A stretch of DNA of 64,000 bases from Marinilabiliaceae bacterium JC040 (GCA_022496785.1 SNAP01000001.1:470138-534137); one strand, 5' to 3'; positions 9,291 through 19,234 are shown, counted from the stretch's first letter. Translations and numbers: made by a program. Notes: a model not told the origin generated them from the sequence alone.

Positions 9291-10115
9291 ATGGCTGTAA
9301 AGAAATTAAAACCTGTAACTCCTGGTCAAAGACACGTAGTAAGAAATGTGTTAGATCAGTTGACTACAGACAAACCTGAGAAATCATTGTTGAGACCATT
9401 ATCAAAAACTGGTGGTAGAAATAACACTGGTAAGATGACAATGAGATATATAGGTGGTGGTCATAAGAAGAGATATAGACTTATCGACTTCAAAAGAGAG
9501 AAAGATAATGTGCCTGCACGAGTAACAACTATCGAGTACGATCCAAATCGTACTGCATTAATCGCATTACTTGTTTATGCTGATGGTGCTAAGCGTTATA
9601 TTCTTGCTCCTAACGGACTAGAAGTTAACCAAGTTGTTATGAGTGGAGCAGAAGTAGCTCCTGAAATTGGTAACGCTCTTCCTCTTGCTAACATCCCATT
9701 GGGAACTATAGTACATAATATTGAGTTACGTCCAGAACAAGGTGGTGTTATCGCTCGTTCTGCTGGTGCTTATGCTCAATTAGTGTCAAGAGATGGTAAG
9801 TACGCATACATTAAGTTACCTTCTGGTGAGGTAAGAATGATTCTTGCAACATGTAAAGCTACAATTGGTACTGTATCTAATTCAGACCACGCGTTAGCTA
9901 GAGATGGTAAAGCAGGTCGTTCAAGATGGAAAGGTAGAAGACCTAGAGTACGTGGTGTTGTTATGAACCCAGTAGATCACCCTATGGGTGGTGGTGAGGG
10001 TAAAAACTCAGGAGGTCACCCAAGATCTAGAACTGGTGTCTTAGCTAAAGGTTATAAGACACGTGCGCCTAAGAAAGCGTCTAATAAGTACATTGTAGAA
10101 AGAAGGAAAAAATAA
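9291..10115 (+). CDS. rplB: 50S ribosomal protein L2
   Basis: 274 residues. L2 is needed for subunit joining and sits near the peptidyl-transferase centre. The N-terminal [19 protein letters not shown] and the C-terminal [18 protein letters not shown], with the conserved functional His, are intact. Length is standard. rplW lies 5 bases upstream and rpsS 15 bases downstream. Confidence 0.97.
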   Translation: MAVKKLKPVTPGQRHVVRNVLDQLTTDKPEKSLLRPLSKTGGRNNTGKMTMRYIGGGHKKRYRLIDFKREKDNVPARVTTIEYDPNRTALIALLVYADGAKRYILAPNGLEVNQVVMSGAEVAPEIGNALPLANIPLGTIVHNIELRPEQGGVIARSAGAYAQLVSRDGKYAYIKLPSGEVRMILATCKATIGTVSNSDHALARDGKAGRSRWKGRRPRVRGVVMNPVDHPMGGGEGKNSGGHPRSRTGVLAKGYKTRAPKKASNKYIVERRKK

Positions 10116-10130
10116 CTTAATAGTTAAAGT

Positions 10131-10403
10131 ATGAGTCGTTCATTAAAAAAAGGCCCTTTTATTGACTTCAATTTGGACAAAAAGGTATCGGCTATGAATG
10201 AAAGCCCTAAGAAAAGTGTTATTAAAACATGGGCAAGAAGTTCAATGATATCGCCAGATTTTGTAGGTCACACTATTGCTGTACACAATGGTAATAAATT
10301 CATTCCTGTTTATGTTACAGAAAATATGGTGGGACATAAGTTAGGTGAATTTGCACCAACACGTACATTTAGAGGTCACGCCGATAAAAAGAAAAAGAAA
10401 TAA
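10131..10403 (+). CDS. rpsS: 30S ribosomal protein S19
   Basis: 90 residues. S19 lies in the 30S head near the A-site tRNA and contacts the large subunit through a bridge. [14 protein letters not shown] and [15 protein letters not shown] are the family signatures. A basic lysine tail ends the protein. Part of the S10 block between rplB and rplV. Confidence 0.97.
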   Translation: MSRSLKKGPFIDFNLDKKVSAMNESPKKSVIKTWARSSMISPDFVGHTIAVHNGNKFIPVYVTENMVGHKLGEFAPTRTFRGHADKKKKK

Positions 10404-10444
10404 GGTGACACTTAGTTATACAACTATAGTAAAGAAATAGTAAA

Positions 10445-10864
10445 ATGGGTGCAAGAAAAAAAATAAAAGCAGATAAATATAAAGAGGATAAAAAGCAAAT
10501 AGCTTTCGCTAGATTGTGTAATTGTCCTACTTCTCCTCGAAAAATGAGGCTAATAGCTGATATGGTACGAGGAATGGAGGCTACTAAAGCTTTGGACGTT
10601 TTAAGATTTAGTCCACAAGCAGCATCAAATTATATGGAAAAATTATTGCTTTCAGCAATAGCTAACTGGCAAGTGAAAAACGAGGGAGCTAGAATGGAAG
10701 ACAATGGTTTATTCATCAAAGAGGTGTATGTTGATTCAGCGCGTGTCTTAAAAAGATTAAGACCAGCTCCACAAGGTAGAGCGCATAGAATCCGTAAAAG
10801 ATCAAATCATGTAACATTAACCTTAGGTAGTTCATCTATCGAAGATAATAATACAAAAGCATAA
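10445..10864 (+). CDS. rplV: 50S ribosomal protein L22
   Basis: 139 residues. L22 spans the large subunit with a hairpin lining the exit tunnel. [15 protein letters not shown] and the hairpin region [24 protein letters not shown] stretch (about 114-131) identify it. The N-terminal extension of about 20 basic residues ([17 protein letters not shown]) is longer than in E. coli. Only 4 bases separate it from rpsC. Confidence 0.96.
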   Translation: MGARKKIKADKYKEDKKQIAFARLCNCPTSPRKMRLIADMVRGMEATKALDVLRFSPQAASNYMEKLLLSAIANWQVKNEGARMEDNGLFIKEVYVDSARVLKRLRPAPQGRAHRIRKRSNHVTLTLGSSSIEDNNTKA

Positions 10865-10868
10865 GCAT

Positions 10869-11570
10869 ATGGGACAAAAGGTAAATCCTATAGGAAACAG
10901 ATTAGGAATCGTCAGAGGTTGGGATTCTAACTGGTTTGGAGGTAATGATTACGGTGATAAGCTTGTAGAAGACTATAAAATCAGAAAGTATCTTAACGTA
11001 CGTTTAGCTAAGGCAAGTGTATCAAGAATTATCATCGAAAGAACTTTAAAACTAATTACTATAACAATTAGTACATCACGTCCAGGTATCATCATTGGAA
11101 AAGGTGGTTCTGAAGTTGATAAACTTAAGGAAGAGTTAAAGAAAATTACAGATAAGGAAGTTCAAATTAATATATTTGAAATTAAACGTCCAGAATTAGA
11201 TGCAGTAATCGTTGCTAAGAATATTGCTAGACAAATTGAAGGTCGTGTTGCTTATCGTAGAGCTGTTAAAATGGCTATCGCTTCTACTATGAGAATGGGT
11301 GCTGAGGGTATCAAAATCCAAGTATCAGGACGTTTGAATGGAGCAGAAATGGCTAGATCTGAAATGATGAAAGAAGGAAGAACTCCTCTTCATACATTAA
11401 GAGCAGACATTGACTACTGTCATACTGAAGCATTAACTATCTACGGACAGTTGGGTGTTAAAGTATGGATTTGTAAAGGTGAGGTTTATGGAAAACGCGA
11501 TTTAGCGCCTAATTTCAAAGAAGAGAAAAGAGGAGGTTCAAAACGCGGTTCTAGAAGAAGAAAAAAGTAG
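10869..11570 (+). CDS. rpsC: 30S ribosomal protein S3
   Basis: 233 residues. S3 forms part of the mRNA entry channel and helps unwind mRNA. The N-terminal [13 protein letters not shown] is diagnostic; the KH domain GXXG loop appears as [13 protein letters not shown] (about 75-87), and the C-terminal domain includes [21 protein letters not shown] lysine- and arginine-rich tail ends it. Confidence 0.97.
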   Translation: MGQKVNPIGNRLGIVRGWDSNWFGGNDYGDKLVEDYKIRKYLNVRLAKASVSRIIIERTLKLITITISTSRPGIIIGKGGSEVDKLKEELKKITDKEVQINIFEIKRPELDAVIVAKNIARQIEGRVAYRRAVKMAIASTMRMGAEGIKIQVSGRLNGAEMARSEMMKEGRTPLHTLRADIDYCHTEALTIYGQLGVKVWICKGEVYGKRDLAPNFKEEKRGGSKRGSRRRKK

Positions 11571-11595
11571 TCTTTAAAAATTAAACTTAAGAACA

Positions 11596-12027
11596 ATGTT
11601 ACAACCAAAGAGAACAAAGTTTAGAAGATCACAAAAAGGAAGAATGAAAGGTAACGCGCAACGCGGAAACCAATTAGCTTTCGGATCTTTCGGAATAAAG
11701 GCGCTTGAAACAAAATGGATAACAGGACGTCAAATAGAGGCTGCTCGTGTGGCAGTTACTAGATATATGCAAAGACAAGGTCAAATCTGGATTAGAGTTT
11801 TCCCAGATAAACCTATTACTAAGAAGCCTGCAGAGGTACGTATGGGTAAAGGTAAGGGTTCTCCAGAGGGCTTTGTTGCACCAGTAACACCAGGACGTAT
11901 ACTTTTTGAAGCAGAGGGTGTACCTTACGAAGTAGCTAAAGAAGCTTTACGTTTGGCTGCTCAGAAGCTTCCAGTTACAACAAAGTTTGTGGTAAGACGT
12001 GATTATGTTGAAAATTCAAACATGTAA
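11596..12027 (+). CDS. rplP: 50S ribosomal protein L16
   Basis: 143 residues. L16 positions the aminoacyl-tRNA acceptor arm near the peptidyl-transferase centre. [19 protein letters not shown] opens the protein and [17 protein letters not shown] is the conserved core. It lies between rpsC and rpmC, with 3 bases to rpmC. Confidence 0.97.
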   Translation: MLQPKRTKFRRSQKGRMKGNAQRGNQLAFGSFGIKALETKWITGRQIEAARVAVTRYMQRQGQIWIRVFPDKPITKKPAEVRMGKGKGSPEGFVAPVTPGRILFEAEGVPYEVAKEALRLAAQKLPVTTKFVVRRDYVENSNM

Positions 12028-12030
12028 TTT

Positions 12031-12228
12031 ATGAAAACTTCGGAAATTAAAGAGTTAACCACTAATGAGTTAATTGAGAGAGTTGAGACTGCAAAAGCAG
12101 ATTTAACTCGTATGAAAATGAATCATACGGTTTCTCCAATGGAAAACCCTATGGCAATAAGAGCTTTAAGAAGAGATATCTCAAGAATGTTAACTCTATT
12201 GCGTCAGAGACAATTAACTGAAAAGTAG
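12031..12228 (+). CDS. rpmC: 50S ribosomal protein L29
   Basis: 65 residues, mainly two long helices. L29 lies at the tunnel exit beside L23. The end, [20 protein letters not shown], is the family signature. Tight spacing to both neighbours places it in the standard rplP-rpmC-rpsQ order. Confidence 0.95.
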   Translation: MKTSEIKELTTNELIERVETAKADLTRMKMNHTVSPMENPMAIRALRRDISRMLTLLRQRQLTEK

Positions 12229-12235
12229 TAGATCC

Positions 12236-12496
12236 ATGGAAAACAAAAGAAATTTAAGAAAAGAGCGTATTGGTGTTGTTGTTAGTGACAAGATGGAAAA
12301 AACAGTTACTGTTGCTGTCCACTACAAAGAGAAGCACCCTATTTATGGTAAATTTGTTAAGAAAACAAAGAAATACGCTGCTCATGATGAGACAAATGAT
12401 TGTAACATCGGAGATACAGTTAAGATAATGGAGACTCGTCCATTGAGTAAAAATAAACGCTGGAGATTAGTCGAAATCCTAGAAAGAGCTAAGTAA
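12236..12496 (+). CDS. rpsQ: 30S ribosomal protein S17
   Basis: 86 residues with an OB-type beta barrel. S17 is an early-binding 30S protein of the platform and body. [36 protein letters not shown] and the [16 protein letters not shown] tail are textbook family features. It ends one base before the rplN start codon. Confidence 0.96.
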   Translation: MENKRNLRKERIGVVVSDKMEKTVTVAVHYKEKHPIYGKFVKKTKKYAAHDETNDCNIGDTVKIMETRPLSKNKRWRLVEILERAK

Positions 12497-12497
12497 T

Positions 12498-12863
12498 ATG
12501 ATACAACAAGAAAGTAGACTGGCTGTTGCAGACAATAGTGGCGCTAAAGAGGTGCTATGTATTCGTGTTTTAGGAGGTACTCGTAAAAGATATGCTTCTA
12601 TAGGAGACAAAATCGTAGTTTCTGTCAAAAGTGCATTGCCTGGCAGTGAAATGAAAAAAGGTACAGTTACTAAAGCAGTTATTGTACGTACTAAAAAGGA
12701 GATCAGACGTCCAGACGGTTCTTATATCCGTTTTGACGATAATGCATGTGTACTATTAAACGGTACAGGTGAAATGCGTGGTACACGTATCTTTGGCCCT
12801 GTAGCTAGAGAGGTACGTGAAAACTTTACAAAAATTGTATCTCTGGCTCCAGAGGTATTGTAA
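12498..12863 (+). CDS. rplN: 50S ribosomal protein L14
   Basis: 121 residues. L14 forms an intersubunit bridge with 16S rRNA and is the docking site of the silencing factor RsfS. The signature [18 protein letters not shown] is at about 9-26, and [14 protein letters not shown] lies near the end. First gene of the spc block. Confidence 0.97.
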   Translation: MIQQESRLAVADNSGAKEVLCIRVLGGTRKRYASIGDKIVVSVKSALPGSEMKKGTVTKAVIVRTKKEIRRPDGSYIRFDDNACVLLNGTGEMRGTRIFGPVAREVRENFTKIVSLAPEVL

Positions 12864-12882
12864 TATTTAAAATTACAACGAG

Positions 12883-13203
12883 ATGAAAAAAATGCACATA
12901 AAGAAAGGCGATAAGGTTATCGTTAATTGTGGAAAAGATAAATCAAAAACTGGTGAAGTTATTGAGATTCTTGCTGCAAAAGATAGAGCTATCGTTAAAG
13001 GCCTTAATCTTGTGAAAAAGCATACAAAACCAAATGCAGCTAACCCTCAAGGAGGTATTGTGGAGACTGAAGCTCCTATACATATCTCAAACTTGAACTT
13101 GGTTGATCCAAAGTCGGGTGAAGCAACAAGAATAGGTCGTAAGCGTGATGAGAACAATAATTTAGTAAGATACTCAAAGAAATCAGGAGAGGAGATTAAA
13201 TAA
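12883..13203 (+). CDS. rplX: 50S ribosomal protein L24
   Basis: 106 residues. L24 is one of two initiators of large-subunit assembly and binds the 5' end of 23S rRNA. The KOW motif is clear ([20 protein letters not shown], about 7-26). The TAA stop shares its last base with the ATG of rplE (TAATG), so translation is coupled. Confidence 0.96.
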   Translation: MKKMHIKKGDKVIVNCGKDKSKTGEVIEILAAKDRAIVKGLNLVKKHTKPNAANPQGGIVETEAPIHISNLNLVDPKSGEATRIGRKRDENNNLVRYSKKSGEEIK

Positions 13204-13748
13204 TGAGCTATATACCTACATATAAGACTAAGTATCTTGAAGAAATAGTACCAGCTTTAATGACTGAGTTCGGTTATAAATCTTCAATGCAAGTGCCTAG
13301 ATTAGAGAAAATCGTTATTAATCAAGGTATCGGTCAAGCTATTGCTGATAAAAAGATTGCTGAATTCTCTCTTAATGAGTTGACAAGAATCTCTGGACAA
13401 AAAGCTGTTCAGTGTAAATCAACTAAAGACGTATCAAATTTCAAATTACGTAAAGGAATGGTAATTGGTTCTACAGTTACTTTGCGTAAGACAAATATGT
13501 ATGACTTCCTTGAGAGATTAATTGCAGCTTCTTTACCACGTATTCGTGACTTTAAAGGAGTAAGCTCTAAACTTGATGGTAGAGGAAACTACACATTAGG
13601 TTTAGAAGAGCAAATCATATTCCCAGAGATTGTACTTGATGAAGTACATAAAATTATGGGTATGAATATCACATTTGTGACTTCAGCTGAAACAGATGAA
13701 GAAGGTTTCGCTCTTCTTAAACATTTTGGAATACCGTTTAAAAAATAA
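13203..13748 (+). CDS. rplE: 50S ribosomal protein L5
   Basis: 181 residues. L5 carries 5S rRNA into the central protuberance and contacts P-site tRNA. VINQGIGQAIADKK and NYTLGLEEQIIFPEI are family signatures. Start overlaps the rplX stop by one base. rpsN follows after 13 bases. Confidence 0.97.
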   Translation: MSYIPTYKTKYLEEIVPALMTEFGYKSSMQVPRLEKIVINQGIGQAIADKKIAEFSLNELTRISGQKAVQCKSTKDVSNFKLRKGMVIGSTVTLRKTNMYDFLERLIAASLPRIRDFKGVSSKLDGRGNYTLGLEEQIIFPEIVLDEVHKIMGMNITFVTSAETDEEGFALLKHFGIPFKK

Positions 13749-13761
13749 AAAAGAGTAAAAG

Positions 13762-14031
13762 ATGGCAAAAGAATCAATGAAGGCCCGTGAAGTTAAGCGT
13801 GCAAAATTGGTAGAAAAGTACGCTGCTAAACGAGCAAAGCTAAAAGCAGAAGGCGATTTCGCTGGCTTAGCTAAATTGCCTCGTAACTCATCTCCAGTTA
13901 GATTACACAATAGATGTAAACTAACTGGTAGACCAAGAGGTTACATGAGACAATTTGGTATCAGTAGAATATGTTTTAGAGAAATGGCTTCTGATGGTCT
14001 TATCCCAGGAGTTAAGAAAGCAAGTTGGTAA
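13762..14031 (+). CDS. rpsN: 30S ribosomal protein S14, zinc-free (C-minus) form
   Basis: 89 residues. S14 helps assemble the 30S head near the A site. [18 protein letters not shown] identifies the C-terminal half. The protein is the long form and lacks the two CxxC zinc-binding pairs of the short S14 form; only two single cysteines are seen. This form works without zinc. Confidence 0.96.
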   Translation: MAKESMKAREVKRAKLVEKYAAKRAKLKAEGDFAGLAKLPRNSSPVRLHNRCKLTGRPRGYMRQFGISRICFREMASDGLIPGVKKASW

Positions 14032-14050
14032 CATTAAAAAGAATTAGGAA

Positions 14051-14446
14051 ATGACAGATCCAATAGCAGATTACCTAACACGCTTGAGAAACGCTATTCA
14101 AGCTGGGCATAAGGTAGTAGAGATTCCAGGCTCTAACATCAAAAGAGAGATGACTAAGATCCTTAAAGAAAAAGGATACATTTTAAACTATAAGTTTGAA
14201 GATACTAACTATCAAGGTGTAATTAAGATTGCTCTTAAATACAACCATAAGACAGGAGCATCAGCAATCAAACATCTTAAGAGAGTAAGTAAACCAGGTT
14301 TACGTCAATATACTGACGTTGAAACTATGCCACGTGTATTAAACGGACTTGGTGTTGCTATTATCTCAACTTCTTTAGGTTTAATGACTGATAAAGAAGC
14401 TAGACAAAGAAATGTTGGTGGTGAAGTATTGTGTTACATTTATTAA
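14051..14446 (+). CDS. rpsH: 30S ribosomal protein S8
   Basis: 131 residues. S8 binds helix 21 of 16S rRNA and organises the central domain; in E. coli it also represses the spc operon. [20 protein letters not shown] opens the protein and [19 protein letters not shown] closes it, both typical. rplF follows after an unusually strong ribosome-binding site. Confidence 0.97.
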   Translation: MTDPIADYLTRLRNAIQAGHKVVEIPGSNIKREMTKILKEKGYILNYKFEDTNYQGVIKIALKYNHKTGASAIKHLKRVSKPGLRQYTDVETMPRVLNGLGVAIISTSLGLMTDKEARQRNVGGEVLCYIY

Positions 14447-14449
14447 TCT

Positions 14450-14455
14450 AGGAGG
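14450..14455 (+). promoter_or_regulatory. strong Shine-Dalgarno site for rplF
   Basis: AGGAGG, a perfect anti-16S match, ends 8 bases before the rplF ATG at 14464. Most genes in this window have no such site, as is usual in Bacteroidota, so this one stands out and may set rplF translation apart from its neighbours. Confidence 0.6.
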
Positions 14456-14463
14456 AAAAAATT

Positions 14464-15018
14464 ATGTCACGAATTGGAAAATTACCAATAGCGATACCTG
14501 CTGGTGTTAATGTAACAGTTTCAGCTGACAATGTTGTAGCAGTTAAAGGACCAAAAGGAGAATTATCGCAAGAGATAGATTCATCAATTAAAGTAGCAGT
14601 TGAAGAAGGACAAGTTGTTTTAACTCGTCCATCAGACTCTAAACCTCACAAATCTATGCACGGTTTATATCGTTCATTGATTAACAATATGGTTATCGGA
14701 GTTTCAGAAGGCTACGAAATAAAACAAGAATTAGTTGGTGTTGGATATAGAGCTACTAATCAAGGACAAATCCTTGAATTAATACTTGGTTATTCACACC
14801 CAATCTATTTTGAACTTCCTAAAGAAGTAAAAGTAGAGGCAGTTACAGACAAAAGAGCTAACCCTATCATTACTTTAACTAGTTGTGATAAGCAGTTAAT
14901 TGGTCAAGTAGCAGCTAAGATCAGATCATTCAGAAAACCTGAACCATATAAAGGTAAAGGTATTAAGTTTGTTGGAGAGCAGCTTAGAAGAAAAGCTGGT
15001 AAATCTGCAAATTCGTAA
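14464..15018 (+). CDS. rplF: 50S ribosomal protein L6
   Basis: 184 residues in two similar RNA-binding domains. L6 lies near the factor-binding stalk base. MSRIGKLPIAIPAGVNV and the C-terminal EPYKGKGIKFVGEQLRRKAG are signatures. Start is fixed by the perfect AGGAGG upstream. Confidence 0.97.
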   Translation: MSRIGKLPIAIPAGVNVTVSADNVVAVKGPKGELSQEIDSSIKVAVEEGQVVLTRPSDSKPHKSMHGLYRSLINNMVIGVSEGYEIKQELVGVGYRATNQGQILELILGYSHPIYFELPKEVKVEAVTDKRANPIITLTSCDKQLIGQVAAKIRSFRKPEPYKGKGIKFVGEQLRRKAGKSANS

Positions 15019-15036
15019 TCGATAAATTGATTTAAT

Positions 15037-15393
15037 ATGGCTTTATCTAAATTAGACAGACGAATAAGAATAAAGAGAAGGGTACGTAAAATAGTATCTG
15101 GTACAGCAGAAAGACCACGTTTAAGTGTGTATAGATCTAACAGACAAATTTCTGTACAGGTAATTGATGACGTAGCTGGAAAAACATTAGTTTCTGCATC
15201 TTCACTTTGCAAAGAGTTAGAAGGTAAAAAAGTAACTAAGACTGAGCAAGCTCAATGTGTTGGAAAAGCAATTGCTGAAAAAGCAAAAGCAGCTGGCATA
15301 GAAGCTGTAGTATTTGATAGAAATGGTTATTTATATCACGGTCGTGTGAAAGCGTTAGCAGAATCTGCACGTGAGGCAGGACTTAAATTTTAA
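15037..15393 (+). CDS. rplR: 50S ribosomal protein L18
   Basis: 118 residues. L18 binds 5S rRNA together with L5. [20 protein letters not shown] and [19 protein letters not shown] are typical of the family. 18 bases after rplF and 5 bases before rpsE. Confidence 0.96.
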   Translation: MALSKLDRRIRIKRRVRKIVSGTAERPRLSVYRSNRQISVQVIDDVAGKTLVSASSLCKELEGKKVTKTEQAQCVGKAIAEKAKAAGIEAVVFDRNGYLYHGRVKALAESAREAGLKF

Positions 15394-15398
15394 AAGCT

Positions 15399-15914
15399 AT
15401 GGCAGAAGTAAGAAAAGTTAAGAATACAACTGATTTAGACTTAAAAGATAGATTAGTTGCAATTAATAGAGTAACAAAGGTAACTAAAGGTGGTAGAACA
15501 TTTAGTTTTTCTGCTATAGTAGTTGTAGGTGACGAAAATGGTATTGTAGGTTGGGGACTTGGTAAAGCAAACGAAGTAACTACTGCAATTTCTAAAGGAG
15601 TTGATGCAGCTAAGAAGAATTTAGTTCAAGTACCAATTTTAAAAGGAACTATCCCTCATGAGCAATTAGCTCGTTTCGGTGGTGCTGAGGTATTTATTAA
15701 ACCAGCTTCTGAAGGTACCGGAGTTGTTGCAGGTGGTGCGATGCGTGCAGTCCTAGAGAGTGTAGGTGTAACAGACGTACTTGCAAAATCAAAAGGTTCA
15801 TCTAACCCACATAACCTTGTAAAAGCTACAATTAAAGCGTTAACAGAATTACGTGACGCATATACAGTAGCTGCACATCGTGGTGTTAGTCTTGACAAAG
15901 TGTTTAACGGATAA
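15399..15914 (+). CDS. rpsE: 30S ribosomal protein S5
   Basis: 171 residues. S5 lies at the mRNA entry site with S3 and S4 and affects decoding accuracy. The N-terminal double-stranded RNA-binding part has [17 protein letters not shown]; the C-terminal part has [19 protein letters not shown]. The spectinomycin loop region is near [18 protein letters not shown]. Confidence 0.97.
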   Translation: MAEVRKVKNTTDLDLKDRLVAINRVTKVTKGGRTFSFSAIVVVGDENGIVGWGLGKANEVTTAISKGVDAAKKNLVQVPILKGTIPHEQLARFGGAEVFIKPASEGTGVVAGGAMRAVLESVGVTDVLAKSKGSSNPHNLVKATIKALTELRDAYTVAAHRGVSLDKVFNG

Positions 15915-15925
15915 GACAGAGAAAG

Positions 15926-16108
15926 ATGGCTAAGATTAAAATTACTCAGGTAAAAAGTAAAATTAGATGTTCTGCTAATCAAAAGAAGACTATTGCAGCT
16001 TTAGGATTACGCAAGATGCATCAAACAGTAGAGCACGAAGCTACACCTCAAATTTTAGGTATGGTGGAAGTTGTTAAGCATTTAGTATCTACTGAGGAAG
16101 TAAAGTAG
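15926..16108 (+). CDS. rpmD: 50S ribosomal protein L30
   Basis: 60 residues. L30 binds domain II of 23S rRNA. It starts KIKITQVKSKIRC, then TIAALGLRKMHQTVEHEATP, the family core. It lies between rpsE and rplO as expected. Confidence 0.95.
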   Translation: MAKIKITQVKSKIRCSANQKKTIAALGLRKMHQTVEHEATPQILGMVEVVKHLVSTEEVK

Positions 16109-16131
16109 TTTAATTATTTAAACAATAAGAT

Positions 16132-16578
16132 ATGGATTTAAATAACTTACAACCAGCTACTGGCTCAACTCACCACGACAAACGTATTGGTAGAGGACAA
16201 GGTTCTGGTTTTGGAGGTACTTCAACTAGAGGACACAAAGGTGCGAAGTCTAGATCTGGATATTCTAAGAAGATCGGTTTTGAGGGAGGTCAAATGCCAC
16301 TTCAAAGACGAGTACCTAAGTTCGGTTTTAAAAATATTAATAGAAAAGAATACAAGGCTATTAACGTAGGAATGTTACAAGCGTTAGCTGAAAGAGATAA
16401 TCTTGAAGTTATCACTCCAGAAACATTAGTTAATGCTGGTCTTGCATCAAAAAAATCTTTAATCAAGATTTTAGGTGATGGAAAATTAAGTGCAAAATTA
16501 GAAGTTTCTGCTCATGGTTTTTCAGCATCAGCTAAAAAAGCGATCGAAGAGGCACAAGGTAAAGTTGTAATCTTGTAA
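16132..16578 (+). CDS. rplO: 50S ribosomal protein L15
   Basis: 148 residues. L15 is a late-assembling protein with a long glycine- and lysine-rich N-terminal tail threaded through 23S rRNA. GRGQGSGFGGTSTRGHKGAK and FEGGQMPLQRRVPKFGF are diagnostic. A 101-base gap with a promoter and hairpin separates it from secY. Confidence 0.97.
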   Translation: MDLNNLQPATGSTHHDKRIGRGQGSGFGGTSTRGHKGAKSRSGYSKKIGFEGGQMPLQRRVPKFGFKNINRKEYKAINVGMLQALAERDNLEVITPETLVNAGLASKKSLIKILGDGKLSAKLEVSAHGFSASAKKAIEEAQGKVVIL

Positions 16579-16607
16579 TTTTGATGATATTTACAATTCA
16601 TTTTATA

Positions 16608-16637
16608 GTTGTTTTCCATAAATATTTATTATTTTTG
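16608..16637 (+). promoter_or_regulatory. internal promoter for secY, within an inverted repeat
   Basis: TTG (16609-16611), an 18-base spacer and TATTTTTG (16630-16637) match the Bacteroidota promoter. The same segment can fold: AGTTG (16607-16611) pairs with CAACT (16643-16647) and TTCC (16614-16617) with GGAA (16637-16640), so promoter and hairpin overlap. It lies 43 bases before the secY ATG. Confidence 0.5.
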
Positions 16638-16679
16638 GAAGGCAACTATTAATGGATTACAAATAAACGATAATATCTT

Positions 16680-18023
16680 ATGAAATTAGTCGACACATTA
16701 AAAAACATCTGGACAATAAAGGACCTAAAAGAGAGAATTCTCTTGACTTTAGGTTTGGTATTGGTTTACAGATTTGGAATTGAGATCGTATTGCCAGGTG
16801 TAGACCCAGCGCAATTACAAGGTTTAGAACATCAGACAAAAGATGGACTATTAGGTTTGTTAGATATGTTTTCTGGAGGTGCATTCTCCAAAGCATCTAT
16901 CTTTGCATTGGGAATTATGCCCTATATCTCTGCTTCAATTGTTATTCAATTGTTAGGGATGGCGGTACCATACTTTCAAAAACTACAACGCGAAGGCGAG
17001 AGTGGTCATAGAAAGATAAACCAAATCACTAGATACTTAACTGTTGTTATACTTATTTTACAAGGTTACGCTTATTTAACAAATCTTCATGTTCAATTAC
17101 CAGAGCAAGCTTTCGTACTAACTGGTTTTTATTTCACATTTTCATCTATAGCTATTTTAACAGCAGGTTCAATGTTTGTTATGTGGTTAGGTGAAAGAAT
17201 TACTGATAAAGGTATTGGTAATGGTATTTCAATCATCATTATGATTGGTATTATCGCAAGACTTCCTTTCTCGTTCTTCGCTGAAATTTCTTCTAAAGTA
17301 AGTACTGGATCAGGTGGTGGTTTCATGGCCTTGATCTTAGAGCTAATTATTTTATTCTTAGTATTCGCAGGTACAATTTTATTAGTACAAGGTACTCGTA
17401 AAGTGCCAGTACAGTACGCTAAGCGAATAGTAGGTAATAAACAATACGGAGGTGTAAGACAATATATACCTTTAAAAATTAATGCAGCTGGGGTAATGCC
17501 AATCATCTTTGCGCAAGCAATTATGTTTGTTCCTATGGCATTTATGAACTTTGCATCATCAGAAGAAATGACTGGAATTATGGCAGCATTGTCGAACTAC
17601 CAAGGATTTTGGTATAATTTCATATTCTTTTTGATGATTGTTTTATTTACATACATCTATACTGCTATTACAGTTAATCCAACTCAAATGGCAGAAGACA
17701 TGAAGAAAAATGGTGGTTTTATACCAGGTGTTAAACCAGGTAAAAAGACTAGAGATTTTCTTGATGCAGTTATGTCGAGAATAACATTGCCAGGTTCTAT
17801 ATTCTTAGGAATTGTAGCTATATTACCAGCATTTGCTATGATAGCAGGAGTAAATAATCAATTTGCACATTTTTACGGTGGTACATCTTTACTTATTTTA
17901 GTAGGTGTAGTATTGGATACATTGCAACAAATTGAGTCGCATTTATTAATGAGTCATTACGACGGATTAATGAAATCTGGAAGAATTAAAGGTAAAACTC
18001 CAGGCGGACCTGCTGCATATTAA
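16680..18023 (+). CDS. secY: protein translocase subunit SecY
   Basis: 447 residues with about ten membrane helices. SecY is the channel of the Sec translocase through which the many signal-peptide proteins of the 24.7-35.9 kb locus would leave the cytoplasm. Seen: the start with WTIKDLKERILLTLGLVLVYRFG, the plug region GLLGLLDMFSGGAFSKASIF, LGIMPYISASIVIQLL, and the cytoplasmic loop with FMPGVKPGK-like GFIPGVKPGKKTRDFLD. It has its own candidate promoter, so it can be made apart from the ribosomal proteins. Confidence 0.97.
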   Translation: MKLVDTLKNIWTIKDLKERILLTLGLVLVYRFGIEIVLPGVDPAQLQGLEHQTKDGLLGLLDMFSGGAFSKASIFALGIMPYISASIVIQLLGMAVPYFQKLQREGESGHRKINQITRYLTVVILILQGYAYLTNLHVQLPEQAFVLTGFYFTFSSIAILTAGSMFVMWLGERITDKGIGNGISIIIMIGIIARLPFSFFAEISSKVSTGSGGGFMALILELIILFLVFAGTILLVQGTRKVPVQYAKRIVGNKQYGGVRQYIPLKINAAGVMPIIFAQAIMFVPMAFMNFASSEEMTGIMAALSNYQGFWYNFIFFLMIVLFTYIYTAITVNPTQMAEDMKKNGGFIPGVKPGKKTRDFLDAVMSRITLPGSIFLGIVAILPAFAMIAGVNNQFAHFYGGTSLLILVGVVLDTLQQIESHLLMSHYDGLMKSGRIKGKTPGGPAAY

Positions 18024-18046
18024 AAAAAAATTGTTTTCTTTGCAGA

Positions 18047-18823
18047 ATGATTTATTTAAAAACATCGGAAGAGATAGAGTTACTTCGTGAAAGTAACATG
18101 CTTGTAGGCAAAACATTGGGTGAGTTAGCCAAGGTTATAGCACCAGGAGTTACCACCCTTCAACTAGATAAGTTGGCGGATGAATTCATTAGAGATAATG
18201 GAGGAGTACCAGGATTTTTGGGTTACGGAGGTTTCCCAAATTCTGTGTGTATATCAGTTAACGAACAAGTGGTACATGGAATTCCATCTAACTACGCTCT
18301 TGAAGAAGGAGATGTAGTAAGTATTGATTGTGGTGTATATAAAAACAAGTATCATGGAGATAGTTGTTATACATTTGCAGTTGGTGAGATAGATCCTGAA
18401 GTACAGAGATTATTGGATGTTACAAAAGAAAGTCTATACAAAGGTATAGAGCAAGCCGTAGAAGGCAAGCGAATTGGAGATATAGGTTATGCTGTTCAAG
18501 AGCATGCTGAGTCTGCAGGATATACTGTTGTTCGTGAACTTGTTGGTCATGGAGTAGGTAGAGACTTGCATGAAGATCCTCAAGTACCTAATTATGGAAG
18601 ACGAGGACATGGTCCGAAGTTAAAATCAGGAATGGTTATAGCTATAGAACCAATGATAAATCTAGGAAAACGAAATGTTGTACAACTAGCAGATGGTTGG
18701 ACAATATGTACTAGAGATAATAAACCTTCAGCACATTTTGAGCATACAATAGCCGTAGGCAAGGGTGATGCCGACATATTATCAAGTTTTAAATTTGTTG
18801 AAGAAGTACTAAAAAATAAATAA
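18047..18823 (+). CDS. map: type I methionine aminopeptidase
   Basis: 258 residues. It removes the initiator Met from new proteins. The metal ligands are visible: Asp in SIDCGVY, Asp in GDSCYTFAVG, His in GHGVGRDLHEDPQVPNYG, Glu in AIEPMINLG and Glu in HFEHTIAV. No N-terminal extension, so it is the short bacterial form. It lies between secY and infA, 3 bases before infA. Confidence 0.96.
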   Translation: MIYLKTSEEIELLRESNMLVGKTLGELAKVIAPGVTTLQLDKLADEFIRDNGGVPGFLGYGGFPNSVCISVNEQVVHGIPSNYALEEGDVVSIDCGVYKNKYHGDSCYTFAVGEIDPEVQRLLDVTKESLYKGIEQAVEGKRIGDIGYAVQEHAESAGYTVVRELVGHGVGRDLHEDPQVPNYGRRGHGPKLKSGMVIAIEPMINLGKRNVVQLADGWTICTRDNKPSAHFEHTIAVGKGDADILSSFKFVEEVLKNK

Positions 18824-18826
18824 AAG

Positions 18827-19048
18827 ATGGCAAAGCAACCTTCAATAGAACAAGATGGTGTAATAATTGAGGCATTGTCGAATGCGATGTTTCGAGTAGA
18901 ATTAGAAAATGGTCATATATTGACAGCTCATATTTCAGGTAAAATGCGTATGCATTATATTAAGATCTTACCTGGAGATAAAGTAAAAGTAGAGATGTCT
19001 CCTTATGATCTAACAAAAGGAAGAATAACATTTAGATACAAGAATTAA
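18827..19048 (+). CDS. infA: translation initiation factor IF-1
   Basis: 73 residues, one OB fold. IF-1 blocks the A site during initiation. [20 protein letters not shown], then [20 protein letters not shown] and [14 protein letters not shown], are complete family features. It starts 3 bases after map and is followed by rpmJ. Confidence 0.97.
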   Translation: MAKQPSIEQDGVIIEALSNAMFRVELENGHILTAHISGKMRMHYIKILPGDKVKVEMSPYDLTKGRITFRYKN

Positions 19049-19060
19049 TATTTAGAAAAA

Positions 19061-19177
19061 ATGAAGGTAAGAGCATCTGTTAAAAAGCGTACTGCCGATT
19101 GTAAAATTGTCAGACGTAAAGGACGTCTTTACGTTATAAACAAAAAGAATCCTAGGTATAAACAACGTCAAGGTTAA
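19061..19177 (+). CDS. rpmJ: 50S ribosomal protein L36, one-cysteine (zinc-free) form
   Basis: A 38-codon gene starting ATG at 19061, 12 bases after infA. The peptide begins [20 protein letters not shown] and ends NPRYKQRQG, the L36 pattern. The usual zinc ligands (CxxC and a downstream Cys/His pair) are reduced to a single Cys, so zinc binding is not expected. This is the usual C-minus L36 form in Bacteroidota. Confidence 0.95.
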   Translation: MKVRASVKKRTADCKIVRRKGRLYVINKKNPRYKQRQG

Positions 19178-19234
19178 TCCCTTCGTTAGGTAGAAAGGAT
19201 AAATTAAGTAACGAAAATTAAATAGTTTAAATTT

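Noticed and set aside
17129..17506. 125-residue minus-strand frame
   Set aside because: Antisense to secY within conserved membrane helices.
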